64,000 nt of DNA, taken from the NCBI GenBank assembly GCA_030704615.1, contig CM060734.1, positions 7,626,001 to 7,690,000 of the forward strand, read 5' to 3'. The notes beneath the pieces were generated by a model. The model had not been told where the DNA came from and searched no databases. It saw only the letters and a program-made list of their open reading frames with translations. The translations under genes were made by a program, and so were the position numbers. Position 1 is the stretch's first letter; every line of letters begins with the position of its first letter. Origin of the DNA: Takakia lepidozioides (lineage: Eukaryota; Streptophyta; Takakiopsida; Takakiales; Takakiaceae). Below are positions 41,895 to 52,513 of this stretch, piece by piece.

Positions 41895-42551
41895 GGTCCA
41901 TCAGTTACCAAACCTACCTCTCTTATTCCTTTGCAGGCTGTTTTGTACACTAACTTCAAAGCATTACATTGTCCGCTAAGCAGGCAGTCAGCAAGGCAGC
42001 AGATCAGCCCGCTCATGGCTCAATGCCATATCCATGAACTAAGCTTCCCTTGCGTAATAGACACAGGGTGCACCATATCTGCTATACCTTTAAATATTGT
42101 GAGAGTTCTTGGTCTTAAGTTATGCCCTGCCTCTGGTATTGAAGGGCTGATTGCAGATGGGTCAAGATATGAGCCTCTGGGTCTGGTCACTGTACCCATC
42201 AAGATTCACATGAAAGAGGTTGTGGTTACTTGCATAGTCACTGTTGGGGATCAATTTTTACTAGGCCTTGACTGGATGACTGGAGCTGGTGCAACCATCA
42301 GTCTGGCCGACTACTCTCTTCGCTTTAACAATGGTGAGGGCCATGAAATAGTTGTGCCCTTGAAAGCAGTGAAGCTTAAAGCTGGGTCTGCCACGGCCAA
42401 TCTCTCCAGAGTGCAGGCCCTGGTGAAAGAGGTACAACAAAACTCTAACTCCAACCTCAATTGGAATGATTTTTACAAGTTTCAGCTTGATCTTCACTCT
42501 TATATCAATGGCACGTTCCTAGTGCTGGTGGCAGAACAGGGGTGCCCATAG
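41895..42551 (+). pseudogene. Aspartic protease of gypsy element 2
   Basis: The frame that is open to 42551 contains CVIDTGCTISAIP (about 42052-42090), the DTG active site of retroviral-type aspartic proteases. It is followed by the flap-like region and LGLDWMTGAGATI (about 42262-42300). The enzyme would cut the polyprotein; it acts as a dimer. A frame change near 42550 separates it from the linker (42542-43066) that leads to reverse transcriptase. Confidence 0.8.
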
Positions 42552-43002
42552 CTATTCCAAAGAATTCTACCCTGATTCGTGCACCTATCAACATCACCCA
42601 CCCTGCTACGACCCAAAATGTGGTTAAATCTGGACTAGTCTTGTTGTGTCCAGCTGCTAATTTTCTTGAAGTAGAAGGTTGGCGAAGACTCACTGCTCTC
42701 AAGCATTGTCTGGTGGTTACTGGTGTGATAGATAGAGGATATAGGCAAGAAGTCAAGATTTTAATTGCAAATCCAGAGCGCTTTCCTATGACTATTAAGG
42801 AGGGGCAGGTCTTGGCTCGCATCACTGCCTTACCCATTGCTGAAATACAAGAGGTGCAAGCTGGCTTTGGGCTGGAGGCCATTGGCATTCAACATGGCCC
42901 TTTGGATGCTGTTGCTACTTTTGTTGCAATTGCACCACCACCTATCGCTGATCTAAATCCTGAAGGTAAGGTGCCCTCATCAAGGTACTGTCTGAAATCT
43001 AA

Positions 43003-44270
43003 TTGGGCACTACCCTCTCCTCAGGCCAAAAGAAAAGAGTGGAGATGCTTGTCGCCAAAAATCTAGATGTCTTCAGCTTGGGATCTACTAATCTGGGGCG
43101 TACTCTCATCCTTCAACATGACATTGTTACTGAAGGACCTCCTTTTAAGCAATTTGCATACCGAGAGAGTGTCAAGGAACATGCTATAATCCAAGAAGAA
43201 GTCCAAAAAATGCTAGATGCTGGTGTGATTAAGCCATCAGTTTCTCCTTGGGCCAGTCCAATTGTCCTGGTTGGTAAGAAAGATGGCACTACCCACTTTT
43301 GTGTTGACTTCAGGAAACTGAATGACATCACCAAGAATGATGCCTACCCTCTACCGAGGATTAATGAGACCTTGGATCAATTGCATGGTGCTACAATTTT
43401 TTCCTCTCTTGATCTTGCATCTGGTTTTTGGCAAGTTCCTCTTATTGATGCAGCCAAAGAAAATCTCTCTTTTGTGTGTCGCATGGGCAAATACCAATAT
43501 GAGACCATGCCCCTTGGTTTGTGCAATGTCACCTCTACATTCCAATGTCTCATAGACATTGTCTTGGGTAATCTTCGCTGGGAATGTGCCTTAATTTATG
43601 TCGATGATATCAATGTTTACTCAGCCAATTTTGATGCTTACTTGACTGATCTGCAGCGTGTTTTCAGCAAATTGCGCACTGCAGGACTCAAGGTAAAGCC
43701 AAAGAAGTGTGAGCTGTTTATTCCCAAGTTGCATTTTCTTGGTCATATCCTGTCCAAGGATGGTTCGCTTCCTGATCCTGCCAAGCTTGAGTCTGTTTGG
43801 GGCTTTCCTATTCCCAGGGATAAACATTGTATCAAATCCTTCCTTGGTCTGGCCTCCTATTATAGGCGCTTCATAAATAATTTTTTCAAGCTTGCTCACC
43901 CTCTGACCAAGGTGTTGTGCAAGGATGCCAGGTTTGAGTGGACCTTCTCCCAGCAAGCTACTTTTGACACTCTTCGCAAAGCTTTATGTTCAGCTCCCAT
44001 CCTGATGTTTCCCAACTTTGAATTACCTTTCTTGCTTTAGACTGATGCATCAGATGTTGCCATTTCTGCAATCTTATGTCAAGTTGTAGGAGGGCAAGGA
44101 GCATGTGATAACTTATACATCTCGCCGTCTACATCGTCGTGAACGAAATTATTCCATGCCTGATTTGGCTGTTCATGAGTAGTAACAAATGAGGTGAAGG
44201 TATCCCTGGTTGGAGATCATAGGTGCATGCACTCTAGACCACCTTCTCTAAAGCCCATTGTCTACATCTT
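43003..44270 (+). pseudogene. Reverse transcriptase and truncated RNase H of gypsy element 2
   Basis: One open frame to 44040 holds all core blocks: ASPIVLVGKKDGTTHFCVDF, SLDLASGFWQVPL, and the catalytic YVDD at 43597-43608. KPKKCELFIPKLHFLGHIL and the thumb SFLGLASYYRRFINNF follow. After TAG at 44038 the RNase H begins (TDASDVAISAIL) but is lost after about 30 residues, so most of the domain is deleted before integrase starts. Confidence 0.9.
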
Positions 44271-46385
44271 ATGTGCAGTGCAGTCATGGATGATCAGCTA
44301 CATGTTGCGCTACTCCAGCGATGCCAATCAGGGCGTTCGCCAGCAGGCCTTTCTGAGTCCTTGCGTAAACAAATTCTCTATCATGTGTCTACTCACCGTT
44401 TCATGGGTGACAAGCTTTTCAAGGAGCTCACTAGAGGGGGAATGTCATGCTATTTGGAGGTGTCACCACGGAGCCAGCTGAATGCTTTATTGGAGCGGTT
44501 CCATTGTTCCTTGTATGCAGGTCACCTTGGTATCAAGAAAACCATGGCCCGCATCCAAGAGGTTTACTATTGGCTGGGAATTCACCGGGATGTCACGGAG
44601 TTCATATCTAAGTGTGAAGGTTGTCGTGCTAACATTGCTCTCCCTAGGGCTCGGATCTTGTATGAGCTGCAGCCTTTGCCTGTCACCTATGTTTTTGCTC
44701 ATGTTGGCATTGACTTGGTAGGACCCCTCGCACTCACATCAAAGGGTCGAAACTATCTTTGTGTTGCTACCGACTACTTGATTAAGTGGGTAGAAGTCCG
44801 ACCTTTGCGTTCCAAAGCTAGTGATGCTGTAGCTCAGTTCTTCTCAATGAGATCCTTATGCGGCATGGGTATCCTCGGGAGATACTAACGAATCAGGGCA
44901 AGGAGTTTTGTAACCAGCTCGTCACGGTGGTCTGCTTCAATTTTGGTGTCAAGCATTCAACCACAGCCCCATATCATCCCCAGACCAATGGCCTCACATA
45001 ACGCTTCAATCAAACTCTTTGCCGAATAATGGAGAAGAATGGCGCACTTACCAGGGAGTGAGATACCTTTATGGGTGAATGCAAGAATGACTGGACCAAA
45101 AACGACAGATGTTGCATTCCATGGAAGTCCATGACCAAATTTAAAGTTGACGATATTTCCCCAAATAATTCAAATGATGATAGACAATGGTATATATTCA
45201 ACATTTTTAGTAAAGGGCTTACCCCAAACATCAAAGATAATTTTACTATAATTTTTAGTCTTTAATTTGAATAAGATTTGATATATCAAAAATTAGAATT
45301 TACATCGATTTGTCTATATGTAACCGACCCATTGTAGATTATATTTTTGTATCATTTGTAGTAAAATATGACATATCAAAATCAAAATCAGAGTACACCA
45401 TGGACTTGGCAAAATAAACCACATTTTTGGGACATATATTAGTCCATAGGAGCCAAATGGAGAAGGATTTTGCCACTTCAAATCCACATCTATGATGTGG
45501 ACCAAAATGCCACTTATGTCCAAATTTCAATGGAATTGACCAATGGCACATAGGATTTCTTGAGTCCATTGTAATTCCATTCACTGCGGAAACAACACTA
45601 TATGGTCTTCAAAAGTCCATAACTCATTTCTTATCGGATTCATGATTGGAGAGTTGCTATGGGTGCGTATTGAAATTATGAATCCAACGACATATATATT
45701 TGCTGGTTTTAATGAGTTAATTCAAAAAAATTGATGACACCATCAATTGCAGTAATCTAAAACTGTGCCGGTAACGTCCATTTTGGTCTAGTCATTCCTG
45801 CATTCACCGTTCTTCCCTCTATTCTCTTTGCTTATCGCACCGCCGTGCATGCTAGCACTAAGAAGACTCCCTTTGAGTTGTTGTATGGTCGCAAGTGTGT
45901 TTCTCCTTTGCATTCTACCCCTCTTATCTCTACTGTTGCTGATCCGGTTGATCTTGATACCTTTGTTTGAGGATCTTCATGCTCGACATGCGGTGTCTAT
46001 CCATGATGCCAAGACAAACATTGGTAAGGCTCAGCTAACCCAGGCCCGCAATTTTAACACGCGTGTCAAGTATTCTAACCTGTTTCAGGTCCGTCCCTGC
46101 GTATCGTGTCTATCTTGGTGGACATGGTCTCGCGGTAAGTGAACAACAATGTTTTTTTTTTGGTGCGTTCGGTTGCAGCATGGTAAGCATGCATACAAAT
46201 CTAAGCTCAAGATCGACGATCCATACTTGATTTATCAGATTTTACGTGGGCGACGTGCTCTCCTTCTTCCACAAGGGCCCAATACTGAAGTATGGGATGA
46301 ACCTGTTTCTTTGACGGATCTGGTGCATTCTGAGTTGGTCTTTGATCTTACGTGCATCAATGCGGAGGGACGTACAGTAGGGTGA
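44271..46385 (+). pseudogene. Integrase of gypsy element 2, split by an insertion
   Basis: The zinc finger is intact (FHCSLYAGHLG, then CEGCRA, 44500-44630), followed by the catalytic core start VFAHVGIDLVGPLAL (about 44690) and TDYLIKWVEVRPL. The frame breaks at 44886, and core sequence continues in other frames (HSTTAPYHPQTNG region, about 44955-44995). DNA from 45077 to 45805 is inserted. The core then resumes with FAYRTAVHASTKKTPFELLY (45826-45885). The C-terminal part to 46385 (KLKIDDPYLIYQIL, then VWDEPVSLTDLVHSELVFDL) has no chromodomain. Confidence 0.8.
45077..45805. mobile_element. MITE-like insertion with terminal inverted repeats
   Basis: The ends are inverted copies: GAATGCAAGAATGACTGGAC at 45077 and, on the other strand from 45805, GAATGCAGGAATGACTAGAC, each continuing with CAAAA. 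The 729-bp body is AT-rich and has no open frame of interest. Removing it rejoins the integrase reading sequence. Three more bases (GGT/ACC) may belong to the repeat. A target-site duplication is not obvious. Confidence 0.8.
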
Positions 46386-46732
46386 TATCTTGATTTTCTT
46401 AGCCGATCTACTTCAGCTTGATCCTCTTGTCTTCAGTGGCTTAGTCTTAGATTGCGGATTGTGATTTTCATGGCCTTATGGCTTGCCCATTCTAGGACTT
46501 TGTAGTCTTATGATATATCACCACACGTACTCCCTGCACGGTTTTCCTAGCCAAGGGTTTTGTCCTCGGCCCAATTTGCAGGTGCCAAATTTTCCTTTGG
46601 CAGATTTTTCACCCAGCAGCGGAGGGTGATTTTATCAAAATATTTTACTTATTTTTTCTTATTATTTTACTTCGCGGAGCTCAAGATTTTCAGAGATGCG
46701 ATGGCCCAAACTCTCCTCATCACCAATTTGCC
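46386..46732. other. 3' untranslated region of gypsy element 2
   Basis: Non-coding pyrimidine-rich DNA between the last pol codon and the LTR. Nothing else is seen. Confidence 0.5.
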
Positions 46733-47166
46733 TTATTCATCCAAAACGGCGATACTCATTCATCGTATAATTTTTTGGCTTAAGTACCGTTAAACCGTTA
46801 CAATGATAGCATAGCCAGGGTTAGTTAATGAGGGTGACCGCATCCTGGCCATCCACTAGATCTAGGGCTGTGAAAAGGCGCCACGGGCTCAGCTTGTCAC
46901 GCCTCGCCACGCGGCATGCAGGCATGCAGCTAGGGTTTGTATAAAACGGCAGCCTGACACAAGGTCAGGTAGCTTGTGTACGCTGGTGTATGTATGTGTG
47001 TAAAGGTGTCAATCAGACACGTGTGTGAGATTTTCTGTCATTTGGCTTGCAAAGATCCAAAGATCCTCCTCTTGGTGAACGCAGGCTCCTCATGCAAGCT
47101 CCTCCTTGCTCGGCCCTTGGCATTTTGTTCAGTACTTGAGAAGACAGGAGATTATTCCTCCATCTA
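46733..47166 (+). repeat. LTR of gypsy element 2 (solo-like copy at 18722-19131)
   Basis: It aligns in inverted orientation with 18722-19131. A promoter-like GTTTGTATAAAACGG, TATA box at 46940-46946, sits mid-repeat after a GCTAGGGTTT telo-box-like word. The outer limits are set by where the two copies stop matching, and they do not show the usual TG..CA ends. The LTR points towards the ELO gene. Confidence 0.75.
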
Positions 47167-47536
47167 TTTTAAGGCTTCACAAGGTTAAACCTTGTGTAAC
47201 AGTTCGAACCGTCGTCTTAACATAAATTCACAACTCGTGTAATAAGTATCATCAACGCAACAACGAACCTCCCACAAAAAGAGAGAATGAAGAGGGACGT
47301 GGAGAAATGCACGCAGCCTCCCAATATAGAACTGGACGTGGGCAGATCCCGTCTGCAGTGCCAGACTCAGATACTAATTCGTTAATGCGAGAGTCCACAA
47401 CCCAACTCTGGAATCTATGAATACCGCTGGCAGAGGGGGGCAGAGGAGCCAGAAAACGGATATGTGGGTGGAGATTTTAGAGGAGAGAGGTGACTGGGAT
47501 TAGTAAGTGTGTGGGGCTGAATTTGAAGTACAGGCG
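47167..47536. other. Region between the LTR and the ELO start codon
   Basis: 370 bp with a CACAAGGTTAAACCTTGTG palindrome at 47179-47197. No separate promoter element is clear. The 5' untranslated region of the elongase presumably lies here. Confidence 0.4.
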
Positions 47537-49647
47537 ATGGAGGTAGCATGGAGGGCGGTAGACGAGCATGTGACGGGGGCGTATAGCTTGATGCAGAAGG
47601 CATGGGGCGTGCAGCTGACGAGCACCCCGCCAACGCAAGGGCTGCTATGGGTGGACAGCCCCACCCCTATAGTGGTGGCGGTGATTCTGTACGTTGCCTG
47701 TGTGTTGGCGGGGTTGCTCTGGATTCGCACCTTCGACCTCAAGCCACGGGTGAAAGAACCCACGCTGCTGCAGGGCGTGGTCCTAGTGCACAACCTTTTC
47801 TGCTTTGGCATCAGTCTCTATATATGTGTCGGTGTTATCTACCAGGCCGTTATTCACAAGTGCGCTTTCTTTCCTTCGTTTTTGTCCCACAATCTCTACG
47901 TTGCCTTTTGTAATGCCACGCCATATCCTTCTAATTCACATTGCTCTTGGCATCCTTGTTGTCTGCATGTCCTGTTGTTTCTATGTCTGCTGTCCAAAGT
48001 GAAAATGCAGTTAAACAGGTAACCCTCATCAAGGTGATGGAGAGGGAGGGCAAGAAGGAGCAGGATGACTGCTTCTGTTTTAACATGCAATTTGGGGGGT
48101 GGGGGCACAGTTACACCTTATGGGGCAATCCATATGTTCCTGAGCAGAATCAGGTATGCCTTTCCCTTAACATCTGCATTGATCTTCATTATGATCTTCT
48201 ACCCTGAAGGTGTTTAAGAACCGAAATAACATGTGCAGTCCACTCCCAAAGGACTATGATGTGGACAATCTGGTGCAGGGAGTGTCTGATGACAGATATA
48301 TTGTGTAATAGACACAGGCTACAGTTGCAAATAAAAGCAATTACTGTAGGATTGTCGCCCATTGTTTGCCTGTTTAGGACTAGACAAAGGCCACCAAGCT
48401 TGGTATTGAATGAAGAACCTTCAATTTTATTGATATGTGGTGATGGGATGTGGGTGCAGATGGCATTCCTCATCTACTTGTTTTATATGTCGAAATATGT
48501 TGAATTTATGGACACGGTAATAGCCGCTGCATTGGTGCACGAGGAGTTTTAGTGGGAGAACTAGCATGATTTTCTGAGGGCTGCAATGTGGGTTTTTGTG
48601 GATTCTCCACATTCATTTCACTAATTCAGTGGTCGCTTTTGCTGTGAGCCTGGGACTCCCGTTGTTTTTAAAGCATGCGTTTTTGTTTACCTGGAAAATT
48701 GCATAGAAGAGATGATGTATGTCCTTGGGGGCAGTCAAAATGACATGAAAGGAAGGAGGGGCGCAGATAATTATGCTACTGAAGCGCAATACACGACAAA
48801 TCACGTTTCTCCATGTCTACCATCATTCTTCCATTTCTCTCATTTGGTGGGCTATTGCCCACCATGCCCCCGGTGGTGAAGGTATGTTCATTGCTCTATG
48901 TATGCTGTATTGTCCCCTTCATGAGCATCAGAGAATTGATATAGAGGTGTAATGAGGTGGTGCAATTACATGGAGTTGTGCAGGGGATGGCACTGGTTGA
49001 GACACAGCGAGAATTTGTTTTTTGTGCAGCATACTTTTCCGCGGCGTTGAACTCAGGAGTGCATGTCTTCATGTACATGTACTATCTCTTGTCTGCTGTC
49101 TTTCGGAGTGATGAAAAGCTGCGCCGCAAGTACCTTTTCTGGGGAAAGTAAGTCACTCTTCAACAACTCACGAGTCTTTGCTTGGGGATGGGGATTTCTC
49201 ATGTTTACCCCTGTGTTGAGAGCCCAGACCACAATGACTGGAGGCGGGAGGGAATGACAATGCAGGTATTTAACACAGCTGCAGATGCTGCAATTCTTAC
49301 TCAACATGGTGCAAGCCTACTATGATCGCAGAGTGGATGCCCCTTACCCACCCTTCTTGACAACAGTACGCTTCCTGTCTTTTAAGACATACCACTTGCT
49401 CTTTGGGTGACAGTTGATATGTCTATACTTCCCACCTTCTGTTTCACAATGTATTTCTTGTCGAGGAACGGGGAAACAGACAGCAGTTGATTGTTATCAA
49501 GGTTTAATGGCAAGTAACAAGGTATTGACATGGTTGCAGATTTTGTTCTATTACATGATTACCTTGCTACTGCTGTTTGCACACTTTTATGTACACAAAT
49601 ACGCCATGTCTTCACAAGGAAAGAGGAAGGGAGCCAAGACTGATTGA
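47537..49647 (+). CDS. ELO-family fatty-acid elongase (3-ketoacyl-CoA synthase), complete
   Basis: Seven exons with matching phases: 47537-47859, 48111-48153, 48460-48516, 48767-48881, 49030-49147, 49266-49365 and 49540-49647. They give 287 residues, the usual ELO length. The enzyme condenses malonyl-CoA with acyl-CoA in the ER membrane, the first step of very-long-chain or polyunsaturated fatty-acid elongation. Visible signatures are FYMSKYVEFMDT (130-141), the catalytic HVYHH histidine box (157-161), NSGVHVFMYMYY (187-198) and TQLQMLQF (222-229). Hydrophobic segments near residues 44-63 and 80-103 and several later ones fit a multi-pass protein. The Lys-rich tail GKRKGAKTD resembles an ER-retrieval signal. 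The ATG at 47537 is the first in frame. The substrate cannot be read from the sequence. The family resembles the PSE1/ELOVL polyunsaturated type rather than the plant FAE1 type. Confidence 0.93.
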
Positions 49648-50554
49648 GGCATCAGTGCAGTCATTCGCAGAGAGCGCAGAACGTTAAGAGTTATTTGGAT
49701 GGCCAGGCGAGCAGCATCCATTCCTTAGATAACTGCACCCTTGGCATCATGAATTCCAACATGTGAAATAGCTGGTTGCAGCCTGTGATACTCTTTGCAG
49801 TGGTGGAGTAAACCCCACCTAAGAACACAGTCACAGGTCGTTGTTGACGATAACCTTTCCATATCAGTCACCTCTTTTGCTCATTGCAATTGGTAGCCCT
49901 CTACACCTTTCTCCACTGAAGTGTGGATTTTGAAAGTTCATATACACCTTTTGAACTGTGGAACATTTCCTGCAGACCACATAGGCAGATTGGCTCCTTC
50001 AATTTTGAATATTGGAACAGGTCTGTTCGCAACTATGCTGTCACTTTTAGCCTTTTTGACCGGCATTTGGTGGTCAAATCTTTATCTGGCTTTCATCAAA
50101 TGCCCATACATTCTGAAACTCTGAATTGGGGTGAACATGTCTGACATTTCACATTATATGATGGAAACTGTACAGTATGTGTTATACATTACACCTAATT
50201 TATCTTAACGAAAATGAACACTTCCAAGTTTAAATGGTACTTAGAACAGCAGTTACTTGGGTAGGATTTGTTATGAAAGGCATATACCTATCCAGATGAC
50301 TACACTCTGCTCTCATTTTGACAAGTTCTCCTCCATGCATCAGACAATGATGTCTGGGGACATTGAGAGATCATTGCCAATTATAAAGACCTTGGACTGT
50401 TGATTCATAATGTGTAGCCTTGAACAGACAACTCCAACCACAAAGACAGAAACAGCACAACATCTGTATTGAGAGACAAGGAACCAACTTACATCTTCTA
50501 ACCCTGGAAAGGGCTGCAACCCAGGCAAATAACCTCAAGGAACTTGTTTAGGGA
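49648..50554. other. 3' flank of the ELO gene
   Basis: No gene is recognised. The region presumably contains the 3' untranslated region. Short open frames at 49921-50144 overlap in two frames and lack any recognisable domain. Confidence 0.4.
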
Positions 50555-51965
50555 CCTCATCATTCAACCAAGACATTGAAGTCTGAATTGAAAACAGGGA
50601 TTCAAAATCCAGACAATGCACAACAATGGACTGGTGGACCAGTGTTGGGATGGTATATTGATTTTTCCTACCCTCAGGGTAAGGGTATATATGATTTGGG
50701 GGGTCAAACTTATCCACCGGGTAAGGGTATAATCTATTTTTTGAAAATATTTACCCTCCGGGTAAGGGTATATATAAATTTTTGGTGAACATTTACCCTC
50801 ACGATAAGGGTATTGGGTGCCACATATACCATGAGGGTAAGGGTAATTGCAGGATAATGGTACCATTTTTATATCCTTTGGATATCCCAGGGTAATTATA
50901 AAGGGCAAATTAAATTAATTAATTAAATTTGTGGATTTTATTAAATACTTAGAATAAAGCATTTCAACTGTATAACATCCCCGTTATATAGAATTTAACA
51001 GGCTATGCCTTTTATTTTGAAAAATCCAAATATTTTTTGTTTACTTTTTCGGTGGCTGATGAATAGCAAAATTTTAGCCCTCATTTATGCTCCTCTAATG
51101 GCCCTAAAATATAATAACAAAACAACACATTTGCTCATAATGAGGTCCAAAATCACCAGCGCCTGAAGCACATGCTTTGCATGATAGAGAGAATGGCGGG
51201 ACCGAGGAAGGAGAGAGCGGTCACTTTTTGCATGAAGGAGAGAGTGGCAAGGACCGGTCTTGGAGCACAAGCTGCAAAGAGGAAGACCAACAAAGGAGAG
51301 AAAAAAAAAAAAAAAAAACATGCTAGTGTTTACCCTGTCTACTAGCAAATACCATACCTAAACCTAAAACCCCTAGTAATCAAATTATTATACCGTTCCC
51401 TATTACCTGGCCATTGAACAGATTTATCCTCAGGGTAAGGGTATCCTTTGAAACTTCAAAATAATCCATTAAGGGTATAACAAAAATAATTACCCCTGAC
51501 AAGGGTAGGGTAAAGGTATTTTTGAATTTCCAGGGTAGGGTATATCCATATACCCTTATTGGGTTTTACCCTCAGGGTATAATGGCAAAAAAAGGGTATC
51601 CTCCCAACACGGGTACCCTTAGCAACCAAAACAATGAAGGCTGCATTGACAAAATAGGGATTCAAAACCCAGACCATGCATCACAAGGGACTGGTAATGA
51701 CCGTAAGGGACTGGTAATGACCTTATCATTCAACCAAAACAGCAAAGGCTGAATTTATAATACCATCACAATGGACTGGTTACGGTGTAACCACCTTACC
51801 AACCAAAACAGCGAAGGCTGCATTAGAAAACAGGGATTCAAAACCCAGACCATGCATCACAAGGGACTCGTATTGAATGACCGTAAAGGACTGGTAAATT
51901 GGTAATGACCAACCAAAACAGCGAAGGCTGAATGGGAAAAACAAGGATTCGAAAACAGACCACCC
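50555..51965. repeat. Intergenic repeat field: GGGTA-palindromes and GGATTCAAAACCCAGAC units
   Basis: Two repeat families interleave. One is a TACCCTCAGGGTAAGGGTA-like palindrome at about 50669, 50752, 50792, 51427, 51545 and 51570. The other is a roughly 80-110-bp unit with AACCAAAACAGCGAAGGCTG and GGGATTCAAAACCCAGAC words at about 50560, 51620, 51728, 51806 and 51910. An A-run lies at 51300-51319. No gene is seen in 50555-52513. Confidence 0.7.
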
Positions 51966-52513
51966 ATAACGAGCCGAAGTCCACTGTATCATGTCGCGAG
52001 ATCACAATGTCGGCGGTCTCTGTAGAGAAGCTCCAAGGCACAAAACATGAGTTGATCCTGAGGGAATGCGAGATCAGAAACCAAAGCATTGGCTTACAGA
52101 AAACGTTGGTGAACTGGAAATGCTTGAACAAACCATCTCCATCTCCATCTCTCTCACCTCATCTCTGACGGCATGTGCAATCCTGTCAGAATTACTACCG
52201 GGATAGCCAGTCGCCTGCCAGGACCGTATAAAATCGCCGCCGGGAGGCCAATCCCGGCAGAGTAGAGTAATGACGGGTAGCGGACAACATCAACGGTCGA
52301 GCTCGAATCTGAGATGATTTGGATGCAACTGAATCCAGACGGTATCTCCCCGGTGGCTCGGAAGTGGCCCGGCCGGGTTGTCTTGGCCTTGTCTTGTCGA
52401 GGAAGAGACACGAGAGATTTAGTTGAGAGCGAGCGACAGAGAGGAGCTGCCAAGGTACGAGAGGGAAGGCGCGGGGGGGGGGGGGAGGGAGAGAGAGGGA
52501 GGCGGGGTATGGA

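Larger units (their letters stand above)
40154..47166 (+). mobile_element. Second Ty3/gypsy element, 5' LTR missing
   Basis: Gag, protease, reverse transcriptase, a damaged RNase H, integrase and a 3' LTR (46733-47166) lie in order on the plus strand. The left end is cut by the 3' LTR of the first gypsy element. The family differs from the chromovirus: the sequences barely match and no chromodomain follows the integrase. Frame disruptions, loss of most of RNase H and an insertion in integrase show that it is dead. Confidence 0.85.
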
